A stretch of 49,006 bases of DNA, taken from contig JAADFQ010000129.1 of NCBI GenBank assembly GCA_013152835.1, positions 1-49,006 on the forward strand, read 5' to 3'. This document shows positions 7,847-17,033 of the stretch, piece after piece (within the stretch, counting starts at the first letter, position 1; the number at the start of each line of letters is the position of its first letter). Below the pieces are notes generated by a model that saw only the letters and a program-made list of their open reading frames with translations, did not search any database and was not told the origin of the DNA. The position numbers and the translations under genes were made by a program. This DNA is from FCB group bacterium (GTDB lineage: Bacteria; Fidelibacterota; Marinisomatia; Marinisomatales; J089).

Positions 7847-8953
7847 TTATTGAATAAAAACCTGCCCCGACTTAAGAAACTGTTTCCCCGAGATTTGAAC
7901 AACCGCACCTTTTAACTCCAGTTCCAGCAGCTTTGAAAGAAGCTGAATAACATCTATTCCGGTTTCTTCCGCAAGAGCATCGATTTGAATTGGATCATGA
8001 CTTAATTTTTCGAGGATGAAGCGTTCTTCCCGATTTAAATCCAGTTCCAGGTTTTGCTGCATGGGTCGGACAGGCTTGTTCAGCTGTTTTTCTATATTCT
8101 CCAGAATATCATCTACTTTAGTAACGGGAACCGCTCCATTCCTGATAAGTCGGTTGCAACCCACACTTTGTTTATCCGTTATACGTCCCGGTACTGCAAA
8201 CACTTCGCGGTTCTGATCTACGGCATTCAGGGCAGTCAGAATGGCACCGCTCTTCGTCCCTGCTTCGATGATTATGGTCCCCAGTGACAACCCGCTGATG
8301 ATGCGATTCCGCCGGGGAAAATTCGTTGCATCAGGTTTTGTTCCCAATGGGTATTCGGAGATCATGGCACCCTGTTCCATGATTCCCTGAGCCAGTTTTT
8401 TATTCTCCGCCGGATAGATTCGATCCACGCCGGTTCCCAGAACAGCCAGAGTTCGCCCCCCTGCTGCTACGCAAGTATTGTGTGCCACCGTGTCAATCCC
8501 CCGAGCGAGACCACTGACAATGGTCAGGCCCAGGGAAGTTAAATCTTTCACTAACCCGGTTGTCACTTCCTTTCCATACCGTGTCATAGATCGTGTTCCC
8601 ACAACCGCAACACAGTCGCCCCTTGGGGGTACTCGGTTTCCACGCACATAAAGTAAAACTGGAGGATTATATATCTTTCGCAATAATAGAGGATATCCAT
8701 TATCATAAAAGGAAACTATTGTAGTATCCAGTTTCCGTGCGTTATCCAACTCTCTACGGCCATAATCGAACTTAGAGTATTCCTTGATGTGTCGGGCCAG
8801 TTTCATATCAATACCCGGAACCAGACATAACTGCTGAACAGATAAATTAAAAATAGTAGTCTCTAACGAATAGGCAGAGATTAAACTGCGAATGCGATGC
8901 GGCCCCAATCCGGGTACATTCAATAAATTAAGGAGTTGCTCCAGACTGTTCAT
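7847..8953 (-). CDS. dprA: DNA-processing protein A (natural transformation)
   Basis: DprA (Smf) binds incoming single-stranded DNA in transformation and loads RecA. The 368-residue protein has an N-terminal helix-hairpin-helix region (LNVPGLGPHRIRSLI and LCLVPGIDMKLARHI). The Rossmann-type core spans about 105-300, with VAVVGTRSMTRYG, GLARGIDTVAHN, TLAVLGTGVDRIYP, NFPRRNRIISGLS and EAGTKSGAILTA. A C-terminal winged-helix-like domain runs from about 310 to 368. The start overlaps the end of obgE by 26 bases, so the two genes are co-transcribed. Together with the ComEA-like gene at 14951 it suggests natural competence. Confidence 0.97.
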   Translation of the reverse strand: MNSLEQLLNLLNVPGLGPHRIRSLISAYSLETTIFNLSVQQLCLVPGIDMKLARHIKEYSKFDYGRRELDNARKLDTTIVSFYDNGYPLLLRKIYNPPVLLYVRGNRVPPRGDCVAVVGTRSMTRYGKEVTTGLVKDLTSLGLTIVSGLARGIDTVAHNTCVAAGGRTLAVLGTGVDRIYPAENKKLAQGIMEQGAMISEYPLGTKPDATNFPRRNRIISGLSLGTIIIEAGTKSGAILTALNAVDQNREVFAVPGRITDKQSVGCNRLIRNGAVPVTKVDDILENIEKQLNKPVRPMQQNLELDLNREERFILEKLSHDPIQIDALAEETGIDVIQLLSKLLELELKGAVVQISGKQFLKSGQVFIQ

Positions 8954-9905
8954 TCAAATAGGGAACTATGGATTTTATTAATGTATCCAATCCTTCTCCC
9001 GAATGGGATGAAATGGATAGATAACCTTCAACATCCCGGGAGTCATCGGGACCGATTAAATCGATTTTAGATCGTACCCAGATTTGTGGCTTTTTTAACA
9101 GATGGGGATTGAAAGCCTTCAATTCGTTTTGCAATAACCTGAGTGTTTCGTCCGGTTCCGGTGTCAGGCAATCTATCAGAAAAACCAATACCGATGTACG
9201 TTCAATGTGTCGCAGAAATTGGTGTCCCAAGCCTTTTCCCCGGGAAGCACCTTCAATCAGACCCGGAATATCCGCGCAGACGAAAGAAGCATACGGACCG
9301 TATTTTACGATCCCCAGATTGGGATTTAGAGTAGTAAACGGATAATTAGCAACTTTGGGACGCGCATTCGATAACGTACTGAGCAGCGTTGATTTTCCGC
9401 TATTGGGAAGACCGACCAATCCCACATCAGCCAGTAATTTCAATTCCAGACGAAAAGTGCCGGACTCGCCCGGTAAACCCGGCTGGGCATATCGCGGCGT
9501 CTGATGCGTGGAAGATTTAAAATGAACATTCCCCCGGCCCCCTTTTCCTCCTCGGCAGACCAGGAATTCCTGATCACCGGCGACCAGATCGGCGATTACC
9601 TGTTCTTTCTCCAGCGAATAGACCTGCGTGCCCGGAGGAACTTTGATCGTGATATCGTGTCCATCGGCGCCAAATTTCCGACTCCCCTGCCCATGACCGC
9701 CATTGCGAGCGCGATAAACTCTCCGGTATGGGATGTCCTGGAGTGTTCGCAAATGAGGATCAACTTTGAGATATATATGTCCTCCCCGCCCCCCGTCACC
9801 TCCATCCGGTCCTCCTTTCGGAATAAATTTCTCCCGGCGAAAGGAAACCGCACCCGGCCCCCCATTCCCGGCAATTAATTGAATTTCAGTGACATCTATA
9901 AACAT
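8928..9905 (-). CDS. obgE: Obg/CgtA family ribosome-assembly GTPase
   Basis: Obg GTPases act in 50S subunit maturation and stress signalling. The 325-residue protein has the glycine-rich Obg fold at 1-158 (with GGPDGGDGGRGG) and then the GTPase domain. Its motifs are G1 GLPNSGKST (165-173), G2 at TT 191-192, G3 DIPGL (212-216), a G4 reading SKID (279-282) instead of the usual NKxD, and G5 ISSHSGEG near 298. It ends soon after the G domain, so it is the short type without a C-terminal OCT domain. The gene begins 27 bases after the icd terminator, so its promoter must lie very close or inside icd. Confidence 0.96.
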   Translation of the reverse strand: MFIDVTEIQLIAGNGGPGAVSFRREKFIPKGGPDGGDGGRGGHIYLKVDPHLRTLQDIPYRRVYRARNGGHGQGSRKFGADGHDITIKVPPGTQVYSLEKEQVIADLVAGDQEFLVCRGGKGGRGNVHFKSSTHQTPRYAQPGLPGESGTFRLELKLLADVGLVGLPNSGKSTLLSTLSNARPKVANYPFTTLNPNLGIVKYGPYASFVCADIPGLIEGASRGKGLGHQFLRHIERTSVLVFLIDCLTPEPDETLRLLQNELKAFNPHLLKKPQIWVRSKIDLIGPDDSRDVEGYLSISSHSGEGLDTLIKSIVPYLNEQSGATP

Positions 9906-9931
9906 GGTAATGATCTGACTGTATAGAATTT

Positions 9932-9962
9932 AAAAAAGGGCGCGTAATACTACGCACCCTTT
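9932..9962 (-). terminator. Rho-independent terminator after icd
   Basis: Read on the minus strand, AAAGGG, one mismatch, GCGTA, a 4-base loop, TACGC, one mismatch and CCCTTT form a near-perfect stem that runs into TTTTTTAAA. It starts 25 bases past the icd stop codon. It ends the long minus-strand transcript that arrives from upstream and isolates obgE-dprA. Confidence 0.85.
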
Positions 9963-9986
9963 CCTAGGATTTCATCCACGGCACAA

Positions 9987-11264
9987 TTACATATTGGCAA
10001 TGATTTCGGAACCGAATTCCGAACATTTCAATTTGGTTGCACCATCCATCAGGCGATGGAAATCATAAGTCACACGTTTCTTGATAATCGACTGTTCGAT
10101 ACCCTGTACAATCAGATTGCCTGCTGCTTTCCATCCCAGATGCTCCAGCATCATCACTCCGGACAAAATTAACGAGGATGGATTCACTTTATCCAATCCG
10201 GCATATTTCGGCGCTGTTCCGTGAGTAGCTTCAAAAATAGCATGTCCCGTGGAATAATTAATGTTAGCACCGGGAGCAATGCCGATTCCACCTACAATGG
10301 CGGCTAATGCATCGGAAATATAGTCGCCATTCAGATTAAGAGTTGCCACTACATCATATTCAGCCGGTCGTAATAAAATCTGTTGTAAAAAGGCATCAGC
10401 TATAAAATCCTTAATCAACAATTTTCCTCTTTCCAACGCATCGTTCTGAACCCGGTTTGCAGTTTCTTCATTCTCAGCAGATTTAATTCGGTCATATTCA
10501 GCCCAAGTGAATACCCGATCCCCATATTCCCGTTCTGCAAGCTCATAACACCACTTTTTAAATGCGCCCTCAGTGAATTTCATGATATTCCCCTTATGAA
10601 CAATGGTCACTGATTTCCGTCCGTGTGAGAGAGCATAATCGATCGCCGAGCGCATCAGTCGTTCGGTGCCTTCCAGAGAAACCGGTTTAATTCCGATAGA
10701 GGAGGTTCTTGGAAAACGAATTTTCGTAACACCCATCGTGTTCATTAGAAAATCCTTAACCTGGTCAACGCCAGGTTCTCCATACATCCACTCAATTCCT
10801 GCATAAATATCTTCTGTATTCTCGCGGTAGATCACCATATCCACCAATTCCGGACGCTTTACGGGGGAAGGAACGCCCTTAAACCAGCGCACCGGACGGA
10901 CGCAGGCATAAAGGTCCAATTCCTGGCGTAAAGCCACGTTCAGGGAACGAATCCCCCCACCTACCGGGGTCGTTAAAGGCCCTTTAATCGCAATAACGTA
11001 TTTCCGGATGGTTTCAAGGGTTTCCTCCGGAAGCCAGGATCCGGTTTTCGTAAAGGCTTTCTCACCGGCATAAACTTCTTTCCAGACAATTGATTTTTCC
11101 CCATTAAAGGCTTTTTTAACGGCAGCATCGATAACACGAACGGTTGCCGCCCAAATATCCGGTCCGGTTCCATCCCCTTCAATAAATGGGATGATCGGAT
11201 GATCCGGAACCTGTAAAGAACCATTTACCATCGCGATATTTTGACCGTTAGTTGTTGTATTCAT
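9987..11264 (-). CDS. icd: Isocitrate dehydrogenase, NADP type
   Basis: This enzyme oxidises isocitrate to 2-oxoglutarate in the TCA cycle. The 425-residue length and sequence are close to the homodimeric E. coli-type enzyme. Visible motifs are [13 protein letters not shown], the substrate loop [20 protein letters not shown] with its phosphorylatable serine, [40 protein letters not shown] and HGTAPKYAG. In the last motif the KY pair is the known determinant of NADP preference. It lies 6 bases downstream of the FmdB-type gene, as the last gene of the operon before a strong terminator. Confidence 0.97.
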   Translation of the reverse strand: MNTTTNGQNIAMVNGSLQVPDHPIIPFIEGDGTGPDIWAATVRVIDAAVKKAFNGEKSIVWKEVYAGEKAFTKTGSWLPEETLETIRKYVIAIKGPLTTPVGGGIRSLNVALRQELDLYACVRPVRWFKGVPSPVKRPELVDMVIYRENTEDIYAGIEWMYGEPGVDQVKDFLMNTMGVTKIRFPRTSSIGIKPVSLEGTERLMRSAIDYALSHGRKSVTIVHKGNIMKFTEGAFKKWCYELAEREYGDRVFTWAEYDRIKSAENEETANRVQNDALERGKLLIKDFIADAFLQQILLRPAEYDVVATLNLNGDYISDALAAIVGGIGIAPGANINYSTGHAIFEATHGTAPKYAGLDKVNPSSLILSGVMMLEHLGWKAAGNLIVQGIEQSIIKKRVTYDFHRLMDGATKLKCSEFGSEIIANM

Positions 11265-11270
11265 TAATTA

Positions 11271-11528
11271 TTAATCCTGTTTTTTTGGTTTTTCTGACTT
11301 GGTTTTCTTTGATTTATCTCCGGACTGCTTTTGTTTCGACGGAGCAGATTTATAGTCCGTAAGATAATACCCGGAACCCTTAAATATCAGTCCGGTTCCG
11401 GAACTGATTAGTCTGTGCACGGCCTCATGATGACATTGAGGACAAGTCGTCAGGGCCGGTTCCTTAATGGATTGGAAGGTTTCAAACCGATGACCACAAT
11501 CCCCACACTGGTATTCATAGGTTGGCAT
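11271..11528 (-). CDS. FmdB-type zinc ribbon protein
   Basis: A small 85-residue protein with an N-terminal zinc ribbon, [16 protein letters not shown] plus a second CPQC, giving four zinc-binding cysteines. It ends in a lysine-rich tail (about residues 62-85). This is the FmdB/CxxC_CxxC_SSSS regulatory-type family, often next to housekeeping genes, with no firmly known biochemical role. It is immediately upstream of icd and downstream of coaD in one operon. The ATG is at 11526-11528. Confidence 0.9.
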   Translation of the reverse strand: MPTYEYQCGDCGHRFETFQSIKEPALTTCPQCHHEAVHRLISSGTGLIFKGSGYYLTDYKSAPSKQKQSGDKSKKTKSEKPKKQD

Positions 11529-11586
11529 AGCGCAATAACTCCTGAAATATCGAAAATAATAGAAGGGAAATTTACAAAGAACAGGA

Positions 11587-12066
11587 CTAATGAAATTTAA
11601 TTTTTAAATACTCCATTACCATTGTGGGAACATAATCGCTGATATCACCATGTAATTTGGCTACATCTTTTACAACTGTTGAATTCAGGTGAATAAATTT
11701 TTCATCAGGCATCATCAGGATGGTTGTGATTTCCGGAGCCAGATGATAATTCATCATTGCCATTTGAAATTCAAATTCAAAGTCCGATACATGACGAAGG
11801 CCCCGAATTAGGGCAACGGCCGATTCATCTTGGGCAAAGGTAGCTACCAGCCCCGGCGTGGATTTCACTTGCACGTTGCGAATATGACGCGTCGATTCCC
11901 GAATGAGTTTCATTCTTTCTTCAACCGTAAACAATGGTTCCTTGGATGGGTTGTCGGCAACACCGAAGATGAGTTGATCGAACAATTTTGACGCACGGGT
12001 GGCAATATCCACGTGCCCGTTGTGGATCGGATCAAAGGTTCCGGGATAAATCACTTTTCTAAGCAT
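11587..12066 (-). CDS. coaD: Phosphopantetheine adenylyltransferase
   Basis: CoaD transfers AMP to 4'-phosphopantetheine in coenzyme A synthesis. The 159-residue length is typical. The nucleotidyltransferase signature [14 protein letters not shown] is at the N-terminus. Family motifs later in the chain are [15 protein letters not shown], a run with [10 protein letters not shown], and the [13 protein letters not shown] segment that corresponds to the conserved ISST-like motif. Its start overlaps the rsmD stop by 8 bases; this rsmD-coaD pair is common across bacteria. Confidence 0.97.
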   Translation of the reverse strand: MLRKVIYPGTFDPIHNGHVDIATRASKLFDQLIFGVADNPSKEPLFTVEERMKLIRESTRHIRNVQVKSTPGLVATFAQDESAVALIRGLRHVSDFEFEFQMAMMNYHLAPEITTILMMPDEKFIHLNSTVVKDVAKLHGDISDYVPTMVMEYLKIKFH

Positions 12067-12580
12067 GTTTTGTCCAGATCATTAACCGGGTGTCTCCATA
12101 CGTACGGATTTGATCACAATGAAAATCCGTATCCTTCCCGTGTGATTCCAGAATGAAGCGCCCTTCCGATGAGAGTTTCTCTAAAGATAATTTAATCAGA
12201 GATTCCTTTTCTCTAAAGTCTAAAAGACGGTATGGCGGGTCGGCAAAAATAATATCTGCGTAATGTGATGAGTTTAAATAATGAAAAGTATCTTCAGCAA
12301 AGAAACGGAACTGTGTTTTGGAAAATTTTTCCGCAGTTACGCGAATCTGTTCAAGACGTTTCCGATGGTTCTCGACAAAATGGACCGGGTCCGCCCCGCG
12401 GCTGGCTGCCTCAAACCCAATAATTCCCGTACCGGAGAATAAATCCACAAAATGAACCTGATCCAGTGGTCCCAATATATCAAATAAACTTTTACGAACC
12501 CGTGACTGTGTGGGACGCACACCTTTACCCAGTCCCGGACCGATTTGAATTCCTTTATACTGTCCGGAGAGTATTCGCAT
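12059..12580 (-). CDS. rsmD: 16S rRNA (guanine(966)-N2)-methyltransferase
   Basis: RsmD methylates G966 in 16S rRNA in the assembled 30S particle. The 173-residue protein begins MRILSGQYKG and has the family-typical RPTQSRVRKSLFDIL, then the SAM-binding VDLFSGTGIIGFEAASRGA and the catalytic-type FADPPYRL motif. It overlaps coaD by 8 bases and follows the GspL/PilM-like gene by 10 bases, so it probably shares its transcript. Confidence 0.95.
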   Translation of the reverse strand: MRILSGQYKGIQIGPGLGKGVRPTQSRVRKSLFDILGPLDQVHFVDLFSGTGIIGFEAASRGADPVHFVENHRKRLEQIRVTAEKFSKTQFRFFAEDTFHYLNSSHYADIIFADPPYRLLDFREKESLIKLSLEKLSSEGRFILESHGKDTDFHCDQIRTYGDTRLMIWTKHA

Positions 12581-12590
12581 GGTGATGGCT

Positions 12591-14174
12591 CTACGAATAA
12601 ATTGCTATATAGAAAAAGACCGTCGTTTGGCCGGTTAATTTTTGTACTAGGACTTTCCGTAATACTACATTATCCCCCAGTTGAAGGAGGCGGTTCCCGA
12701 TATCCTTTGTATCCTGACTCTTATTCAGCCTGATAATTACCGGCTGGTAATTTCCGGATGGATAGTTGGTCAGCGCAAATGTCCTGACCTGACCAATATT
12801 CCAGTGCTGAATCGAATCCACAGCCGCCGAGGCTTTAATGATTATTCCTGCCGGGGGACTCTCCTCAGGCTCCAATGAGAATACATTTTTTCCCTCGTCA
12901 GAATAAATCTCCACTTTCCCGTCAATCACAGCAAAACCGGATGAGGTCAGCTTCTTTAACCAGGCCGTAGTATAGTTTAACATGCTTACTGAATTTTTCC
13001 GTAAATCTGGTATTGTTGTTCCGGTTTTCACCTGCTGCGGTTTTGCCGCAATGATTCGTTCGGTTCCGTCCCGCTTTGTCGGAAACCATTTGTCCAAATA
13101 TGGATCAGCCAGCCCGGAATAATATATTCCACCAAACAGGAGAATACCGGCTAACAGCCACCAAACAACCGGTGATTTTTTCTTCGGTTGTTCCGTATGA
13201 TTGTTCTGCGTTGGTACAGATTCAGCTTCGCTCTTGGCAGCACGTTCCAAACGTTCCAGGTGGCGTAACCGGGCGTTTTCATCCGGTTCCGGCTCAGGAA
13301 CACTAACCTGATCAAAAAAGTTTAAGATTCTGTCTGTCGACTCCGATTCAATTACCACCGAAAGAACACCTAAATTTCGGTGCAAATCCCGCTTCCACCC
13401 ATGAGCTTCTCCATAGGTTTTCAGTTCAGGATCAAGTTCATGCTTCTGTACCGGGATATTTTTCCAGACATCGGAACGTCCTTCAGGAAGTTCTTCAACA
13501 AACCGGAAGGGAGTTCGGAAGGAAGGACCCTCGAGTAATCGTTCAACTGACTTTGAATCCCCGACTATTGATGCTGCCCGAATAGTGCCGGAATAAAACC
13601 TTATGGATGCCCGGAACGGTAGTGAACCGACACTCCCGGATAACTGGTATGACCGAGGTTCAATAAATGTCCAGATTGAATTCCTGGGATAATCCAGACT
13701 AATCAGGGCTGAGGAAACCGGACTACACGAAATGGACCGCCCACCGGATTGTGTCAAGGATTGCTGAATACTATTCAGAATGCTCCGATCGATACCACTG
13801 ATCCAGATAAAAGAAGAATCGGTTTCGGGATGAAAAGAACAGATTTCATAATATTCAAAAGACTCCGGCCAGGATTGATTAATCCACCATTGGATATAGG
13901 CTTCAATCCCCTCTTCATCCAGACCATCGTCAATCGTAAGGCCACCGGTCATCACCAGATTATCGTCGATCAGGACTTCGATTTCCTGTCCCAGAAATCC
14001 GATTTCAGAAGTAATACTGTTTAAGGTTTCGGAAATTATCCCGGCTGGATTCTTCGATAACAGTAGCTGTTTGTAATAGGGGTTGTCGACGACGCGGGAA
14101 ATATGATATCCCTCCGCGTCCTTCCCCCATTCTATACAGGAAATTGATTTATTGGATATGACGAGTGTAATCAA
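12591..14174 (-). CDS. Bitopic membrane protein, GspL/PilM-like layout, unknown function
   Basis: I cannot assign this 527-residue protein. It has a cytoplasmic-type N-terminal domain without a signal peptide, beginning MITLVISNKSISCIEW, which resembles the opening of actin-fold PilM/GspL proteins. A charged linker spans about 295-333, one membrane helix about 335-353, and a periplasmic-type domain follows to the end. That topology matches GspL or a PilM-PilN fusion. It sits between the rsmD gene and a second bitopic protein, near a ComEA-like gene, which would suit a DNA-uptake or pseudopilus role. That role is inference; no ATP-binding motif is clear to me. Confidence 0.6.
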   Translation of the reverse strand: MITLVISNKSISCIEWGKDAEGYHISRVVDNPYYKQLLLSKNPAGIISETLNSITSEIGFLGQEIEVLIDDNLVMTGGLTIDDGLDEEGIEAYIQWWINQSWPESFEYYEICSFHPETDSSFIWISGIDRSILNSIQQSLTQSGGRSISCSPVSSALISLDYPRNSIWTFIEPRSYQLSGSVGSLPFRASIRFYSGTIRAASIVGDSKSVERLLEGPSFRTPFRFVEELPEGRSDVWKNIPVQKHELDPELKTYGEAHGWKRDLHRNLGVLSVVIESESTDRILNFFDQVSVPEPEPDENARLRHLERLERAAKSEAESVPTQNNHTEQPKKKSPVVWWLLAGILLFGGIYYSGLADPYLDKWFPTKRDGTERIIAAKPQQVKTGTTIPDLRKNSVSMLNYTTAWLKKLTSSGFAVIDGKVEIYSDEGKNVFSLEPEESPPAGIIIKASAAVDSIQHWNIGQVRTFALTNYPSGNYQPVIIRLNKSQDTKDIGNRLLQLGDNVVLRKVLVQKLTGQTTVFFYIAIYS

Positions 14175-14182
14175 GTTAAGGA

Positions 14183-14938
14183 CTAACGTTTATCCCAACT
14201 CTTAACTCCATCTTCAATATAACCGTGGTTCGAGGCTTTGAAAGAAAAAATACCATAACGGCGTTCTCGATATTCATCCACAATTGGGCTGGCGATCCTG
14301 AAACTTCCGTCTTCGGAAAGATTAAGATCAAAAGGTTTTCCTGTTAGTGGACAGTAAAGCATGTTGGTATCCGGCATATAGGTGTCGTAATACGTAACGG
14401 CTTCTACCCTTTCCATTGGTGTTTCCGCCACAATTTCACGGAGATTGGGATCATTTTGATATTTTTTTAATTCCCGTTTCTGAATATAGACCGTGTCGAT
14501 CCGGTTGATACTGACATCATAAAGTAAAAGGGTTACAGTTGTATCCTGAATTGTATCCCGGCGTGTTTTTCTAAATCCGAATGTTGTATCAAATTCCGCG
14601 TCAAAACCTTCCGGTACATTTACCGTAAATGATTTGGACTTGAGATACAGGGTTTGTTCATCGAGGAAAGTGGAGTCAGCCATAAGCGAATCCCGGACAG
14701 CATCTACGACCTGAACAGCCGTGGAACCATCCACGTTATAATCACCCAGTAACTCCTTATAAAATTGTTCGATCTGATAAACATTTTCCATGTAAAACCG
14801 ACTTTTGTTGGCATAATAATCTTCTTCTTTCCAGATCTCTACAGGAACATATATCGAGATCACCAGAAAAATAAACGCCAGCACCATCAGCACCTCCAGC
14901 AGGTCGCCGTATCGTTTTTGTATCTTTTCGTCCATCAT
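14183..14938 (-). CDS. Single-pass membrane protein of unknown function
   Basis: The 251-residue product has one membrane helix near residues 13-31 and a large acidic domain that is probably periplasmic. A short motif YCPLTGKPFDLNL near residue 195 contains the only obvious cysteine. The protein ends with GYIEDGVKSWDKR. I recognise no family. It follows the ComEA-like gene by 12 bases and precedes the GspL/PilM-like gene by 8 bases. Both proteins are bitopic, so they may form one complex. Confidence 0.6.
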   Translation of the reverse strand: MMDEKIQKRYGDLLEVLMVLAFIFLVISIYVPVEIWKEEDYYANKSRFYMENVYQIEQFYKELLGDYNVDGSTAVQVVDAVRDSLMADSTFLDEQTLYLKSKSFTVNVPEGFDAEFDTTFGFRKTRRDTIQDTTVTLLLYDVSINRIDTVYIQKRELKKYQNDPNLREIVAETPMERVEAVTYYDTYMPDTNMLYCPLTGKPFDLNLSEDGSFRIASPIVDEYRERRYGIFSFKASNHGYIEDGVKSWDKR

Positions 14939-14950
14939 ATCTGATTCACC

Positions 14951-15355
14951 TCATAGACTGATATAAGGGCGGATTTTTTCCAACGTCTTTTCACCGATTC
15001 CCTTAATCTTTTTTAATTCATCCGTTGATTTAAAGGGACCATTTGCTTTGCGAAACTCAATAATGCGCTTTGCTGTGACCGGTCCAATCGTCGGGAGCGA
15101 CTCTAATTCTTTACGATTTGCAAGATTAATATTAATGAATTCATCGGGTGGTTTTGTAGTCTTTTCTAAACGGTTATTTTCTGCACTTGTGACGAGTGCG
15201 GTTGTATCCTGAGGGGTTCGTAAAACAGCCATTGGAATCGCTGTTTTGCCACTTCTAACCCAATACCTGCGAACGATACCGGTTATTCCGCCGATGACGA
15301 TGGTTAAGGTAATAAATGTCAGGACCCTCCGCTCCAGTGGGGTAAAAAGAGTCAC
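14951..15355 (-). CDS. ComEA-like membrane-anchored helix-hairpin-helix protein
   Basis: The 134-residue protein has an N-terminal membrane segment (about 12-29) and a linker. A ComEA-type helix-hairpin-helix domain covers the last 65 residues: NINLANRKELESLPTIGPVT, then KRIIEFR, then DELKKIKGIGEKTLEKIRPYI. ComEA binds double-stranded DNA in the periplasm during natural transformation, although simple HhH proteins of this type also occur in non-competent bacteria. It begins 2 bases after dnaJ, so it is in the same transcript. Confidence 0.85.
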   Translation of the reverse strand: MTLFTPLERRVLTFITLTIVIGGITGIVRRYWVRSGKTAIPMAVLRTPQDTTALVTSAENNRLEKTTKPPDEFININLANRKELESLPTIGPVTAKRIIEFRKANGPFKSTDELKKIKGIGEKTLEKIRPYISL

Positions 15356-15357
15356 GG

Positions 15358-16485
15358 TTATAATTCAACTTTTGAAAATTTCGGTTTAGAATCAGGTGAA
15401 GATTTAATAAAATCTTCGAGGAGTGATTTTTGTTGGCGATTCAAGGATTTGGGAGTCGTTACTTGAACACGGACCAGTTGATCACCTACCCCCCTCCCAT
15501 GTAATCGTGGAAGTCCTTTCCCCCTCATCCGTAACACCTGTCCGGATTGAATGCCGGAAGGAATTTTCAGGGAGGCGTGCCCATCAACAGTCGGGATTTT
15601 TATTTCGGTTCCAAGAGCTGCTTCAGCAAATGAAATTTGGGCTTCAATGAAAATATCCGCATCGTTTCGGGAAAAGAAGGGATGATCTTCTTCATCAAAA
15701 ATTACTACCAGATCTCCCGGATGAATATTTTTACCGCCCTGGTTTCCCTGACCTTCCAGGGTCATGTAATTCCCGGCCTGAACTCCTTTGGGAATATTTA
15801 TTTTTATTGTTGCTGATTTCCGTTCAACCCCATTACCTCTGCATACGGTACAAACCTGTTCGATAACTTCTCCGCTCCCCTGACAAACCGGACAGTCACT
15901 GACAACAATGGATTGCCCGAAAAAGGACTGGGAAACCTGCCGAACCTGACCCGAACCGCCACAATGTTTGCAACGAACAGCAGAGGTTCCTTTACGGGCG
16001 CCGGTTCCATTACAGGTAGAACAAATTTCATTTCGTTTTATTCGAACCTGTTTTTCCACTCCATGCAATATTTCTTTATAGGTCAATTTCAGGGTGACCC
16101 GTAAATCCCGTGCCTTGCGAATAGACCGGCCGGATCGGGAGCGTCGCCCTCCAAAGATCTCTTCAAAGGGATTATTGCCACCGAAGATATCTCCGAATTG
16201 ACTAAATATATCGTCCATGGACATATGGAATCCGCCAAATCCACCTCCGCCCGCATTATCGCCCAGTCCCACGCCGGCATGTCCGAACCGGTCATAATTG
16301 GATCGTTTGGATGAATCACTTAATATGGAATAGGCTTCCGCAGCTTCTTTGAATTTCTGTTCAGCTTCTTTATCACCCGGATTTTTATCCGGATGAAACT
16401 TCATGGCAATTTTACGGTAGGCTCTCTTGATATCATTTTCAGAGGCCGATTTGGAAACCCCCAGAACATCATAGAGATCTTTCAT
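15358..16485 (-). CDS. dnaJ: Chaperone protein DnaJ
   Basis: DnaJ is the Hsp40 co-chaperone that stimulates DnaK ATPase and delivers substrates. The 375-residue protein has the J domain at 1-70 with the HPD motif (KFHPDKNPGD). A Gly/Phe-rich segment spans about 75-110. Four CxxCxGxG-type zinc motifs follow (CSTCNGTG, CKHCGGSG, CPVCQGSG and CTVCRGNG), then the substrate-binding domains. The start forms an ATGA overlap with the end of grpE. dnaK is not in the window. Confidence 0.98.
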   Translation of the reverse strand: MKDLYDVLGVSKSASENDIKRAYRKIAMKFHPDKNPGDKEAEQKFKEAAEAYSILSDSSKRSNYDRFGHAGVGLGDNAGGGGFGGFHMSMDDIFSQFGDIFGGNNPFEEIFGGRRSRSGRSIRKARDLRVTLKLTYKEILHGVEKQVRIKRNEICSTCNGTGARKGTSAVRCKHCGGSGQVRQVSQSFFGQSIVVSDCPVCQGSGEVIEQVCTVCRGNGVERKSATIKINIPKGVQAGNYMTLEGQGNQGGKNIHPGDLVVIFDEEDHPFFSRNDADIFIEAQISFAEAALGTEIKIPTVDGHASLKIPSGIQSGQVLRMRGKGLPRLHGRGVGDQLVRVQVTTPKSLNRQQKSLLEDFIKSSPDSKPKFSKVEL

Positions 16486-17033
16486 TTTTTATTCACAATC
16501 ACTTTGGCATGACGCAAGACCCGATCTTTATAGCGATATCCTTTTTCGAATACCTGTAAAATCGTATTATCCTCCTTTTCGGGATCCGTTTGCACCATCA
16601 TCGCGTCGTGTAAATTGGGATCCAGCCTGTCGCCCGGTTCGGCAAATGAAACCAGGTTCCAGTCATCAAATTGTTTTGCTAATCGTTTTTGGATCAATTC
16701 AACCCCTTTGATTAACGATTCTACCTTCTGATCCGAACGGTCGCCCCTGGCCGCTTCCGCCAGTCGTTCCAAATCATCCACAACCGGTAATAATTCACGA
16801 AGAATGGTTTCGCCGTTATAGTTTAAAATACTTTGTATTTCTTTTTCCTTGCGACGACGAAAATTATCGAACTCAGCCCGTATGCGAAGATTTTTTTCTT
16901 CGGCCTGAGCAAGCGATTCCGTCAATTCTTTAATAACTTTTTTCTCTTTGGAAACCGGTGTCTTCTTCCGGGAAACCGTTTTTTGAGCTCCTGCGGTAGT
17001 TTTTTTCTCCGGTGTATTTTTCTTAGCAGACAT
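16482..17033 (-). CDS. grpE: Nucleotide exchange factor GrpE
   Basis: GrpE exchanges nucleotide on DnaK. The 183-residue protein has a lysine-rich N-terminal stretch to about residue 30 and a coiled-coil helix with the conserved RAEFDNFRRRKEKE. The C-terminal beta domain contains GDRLDPNLHDAMM and ends with VLRHAKVIVNKK. Its start overlaps hrcA by 11 bases, so hrcA-grpE-dnaJ is one translationally linked unit. Confidence 0.98.
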   Translation of the reverse strand: MSAKKNTPEKKTTAGAQKTVSRKKTPVSKEKKVIKELTESLAQAEEKNLRIRAEFDNFRRRKEKEIQSILNYNGETILRELLPVVDDLERLAEAARGDRSDQKVESLIKGVELIQKRLAKQFDDWNLVSFAEPGDRLDPNLHDAMMVQTDPEKEDNTILQVFEKGYRYKDRVLRHAKVIVNKK

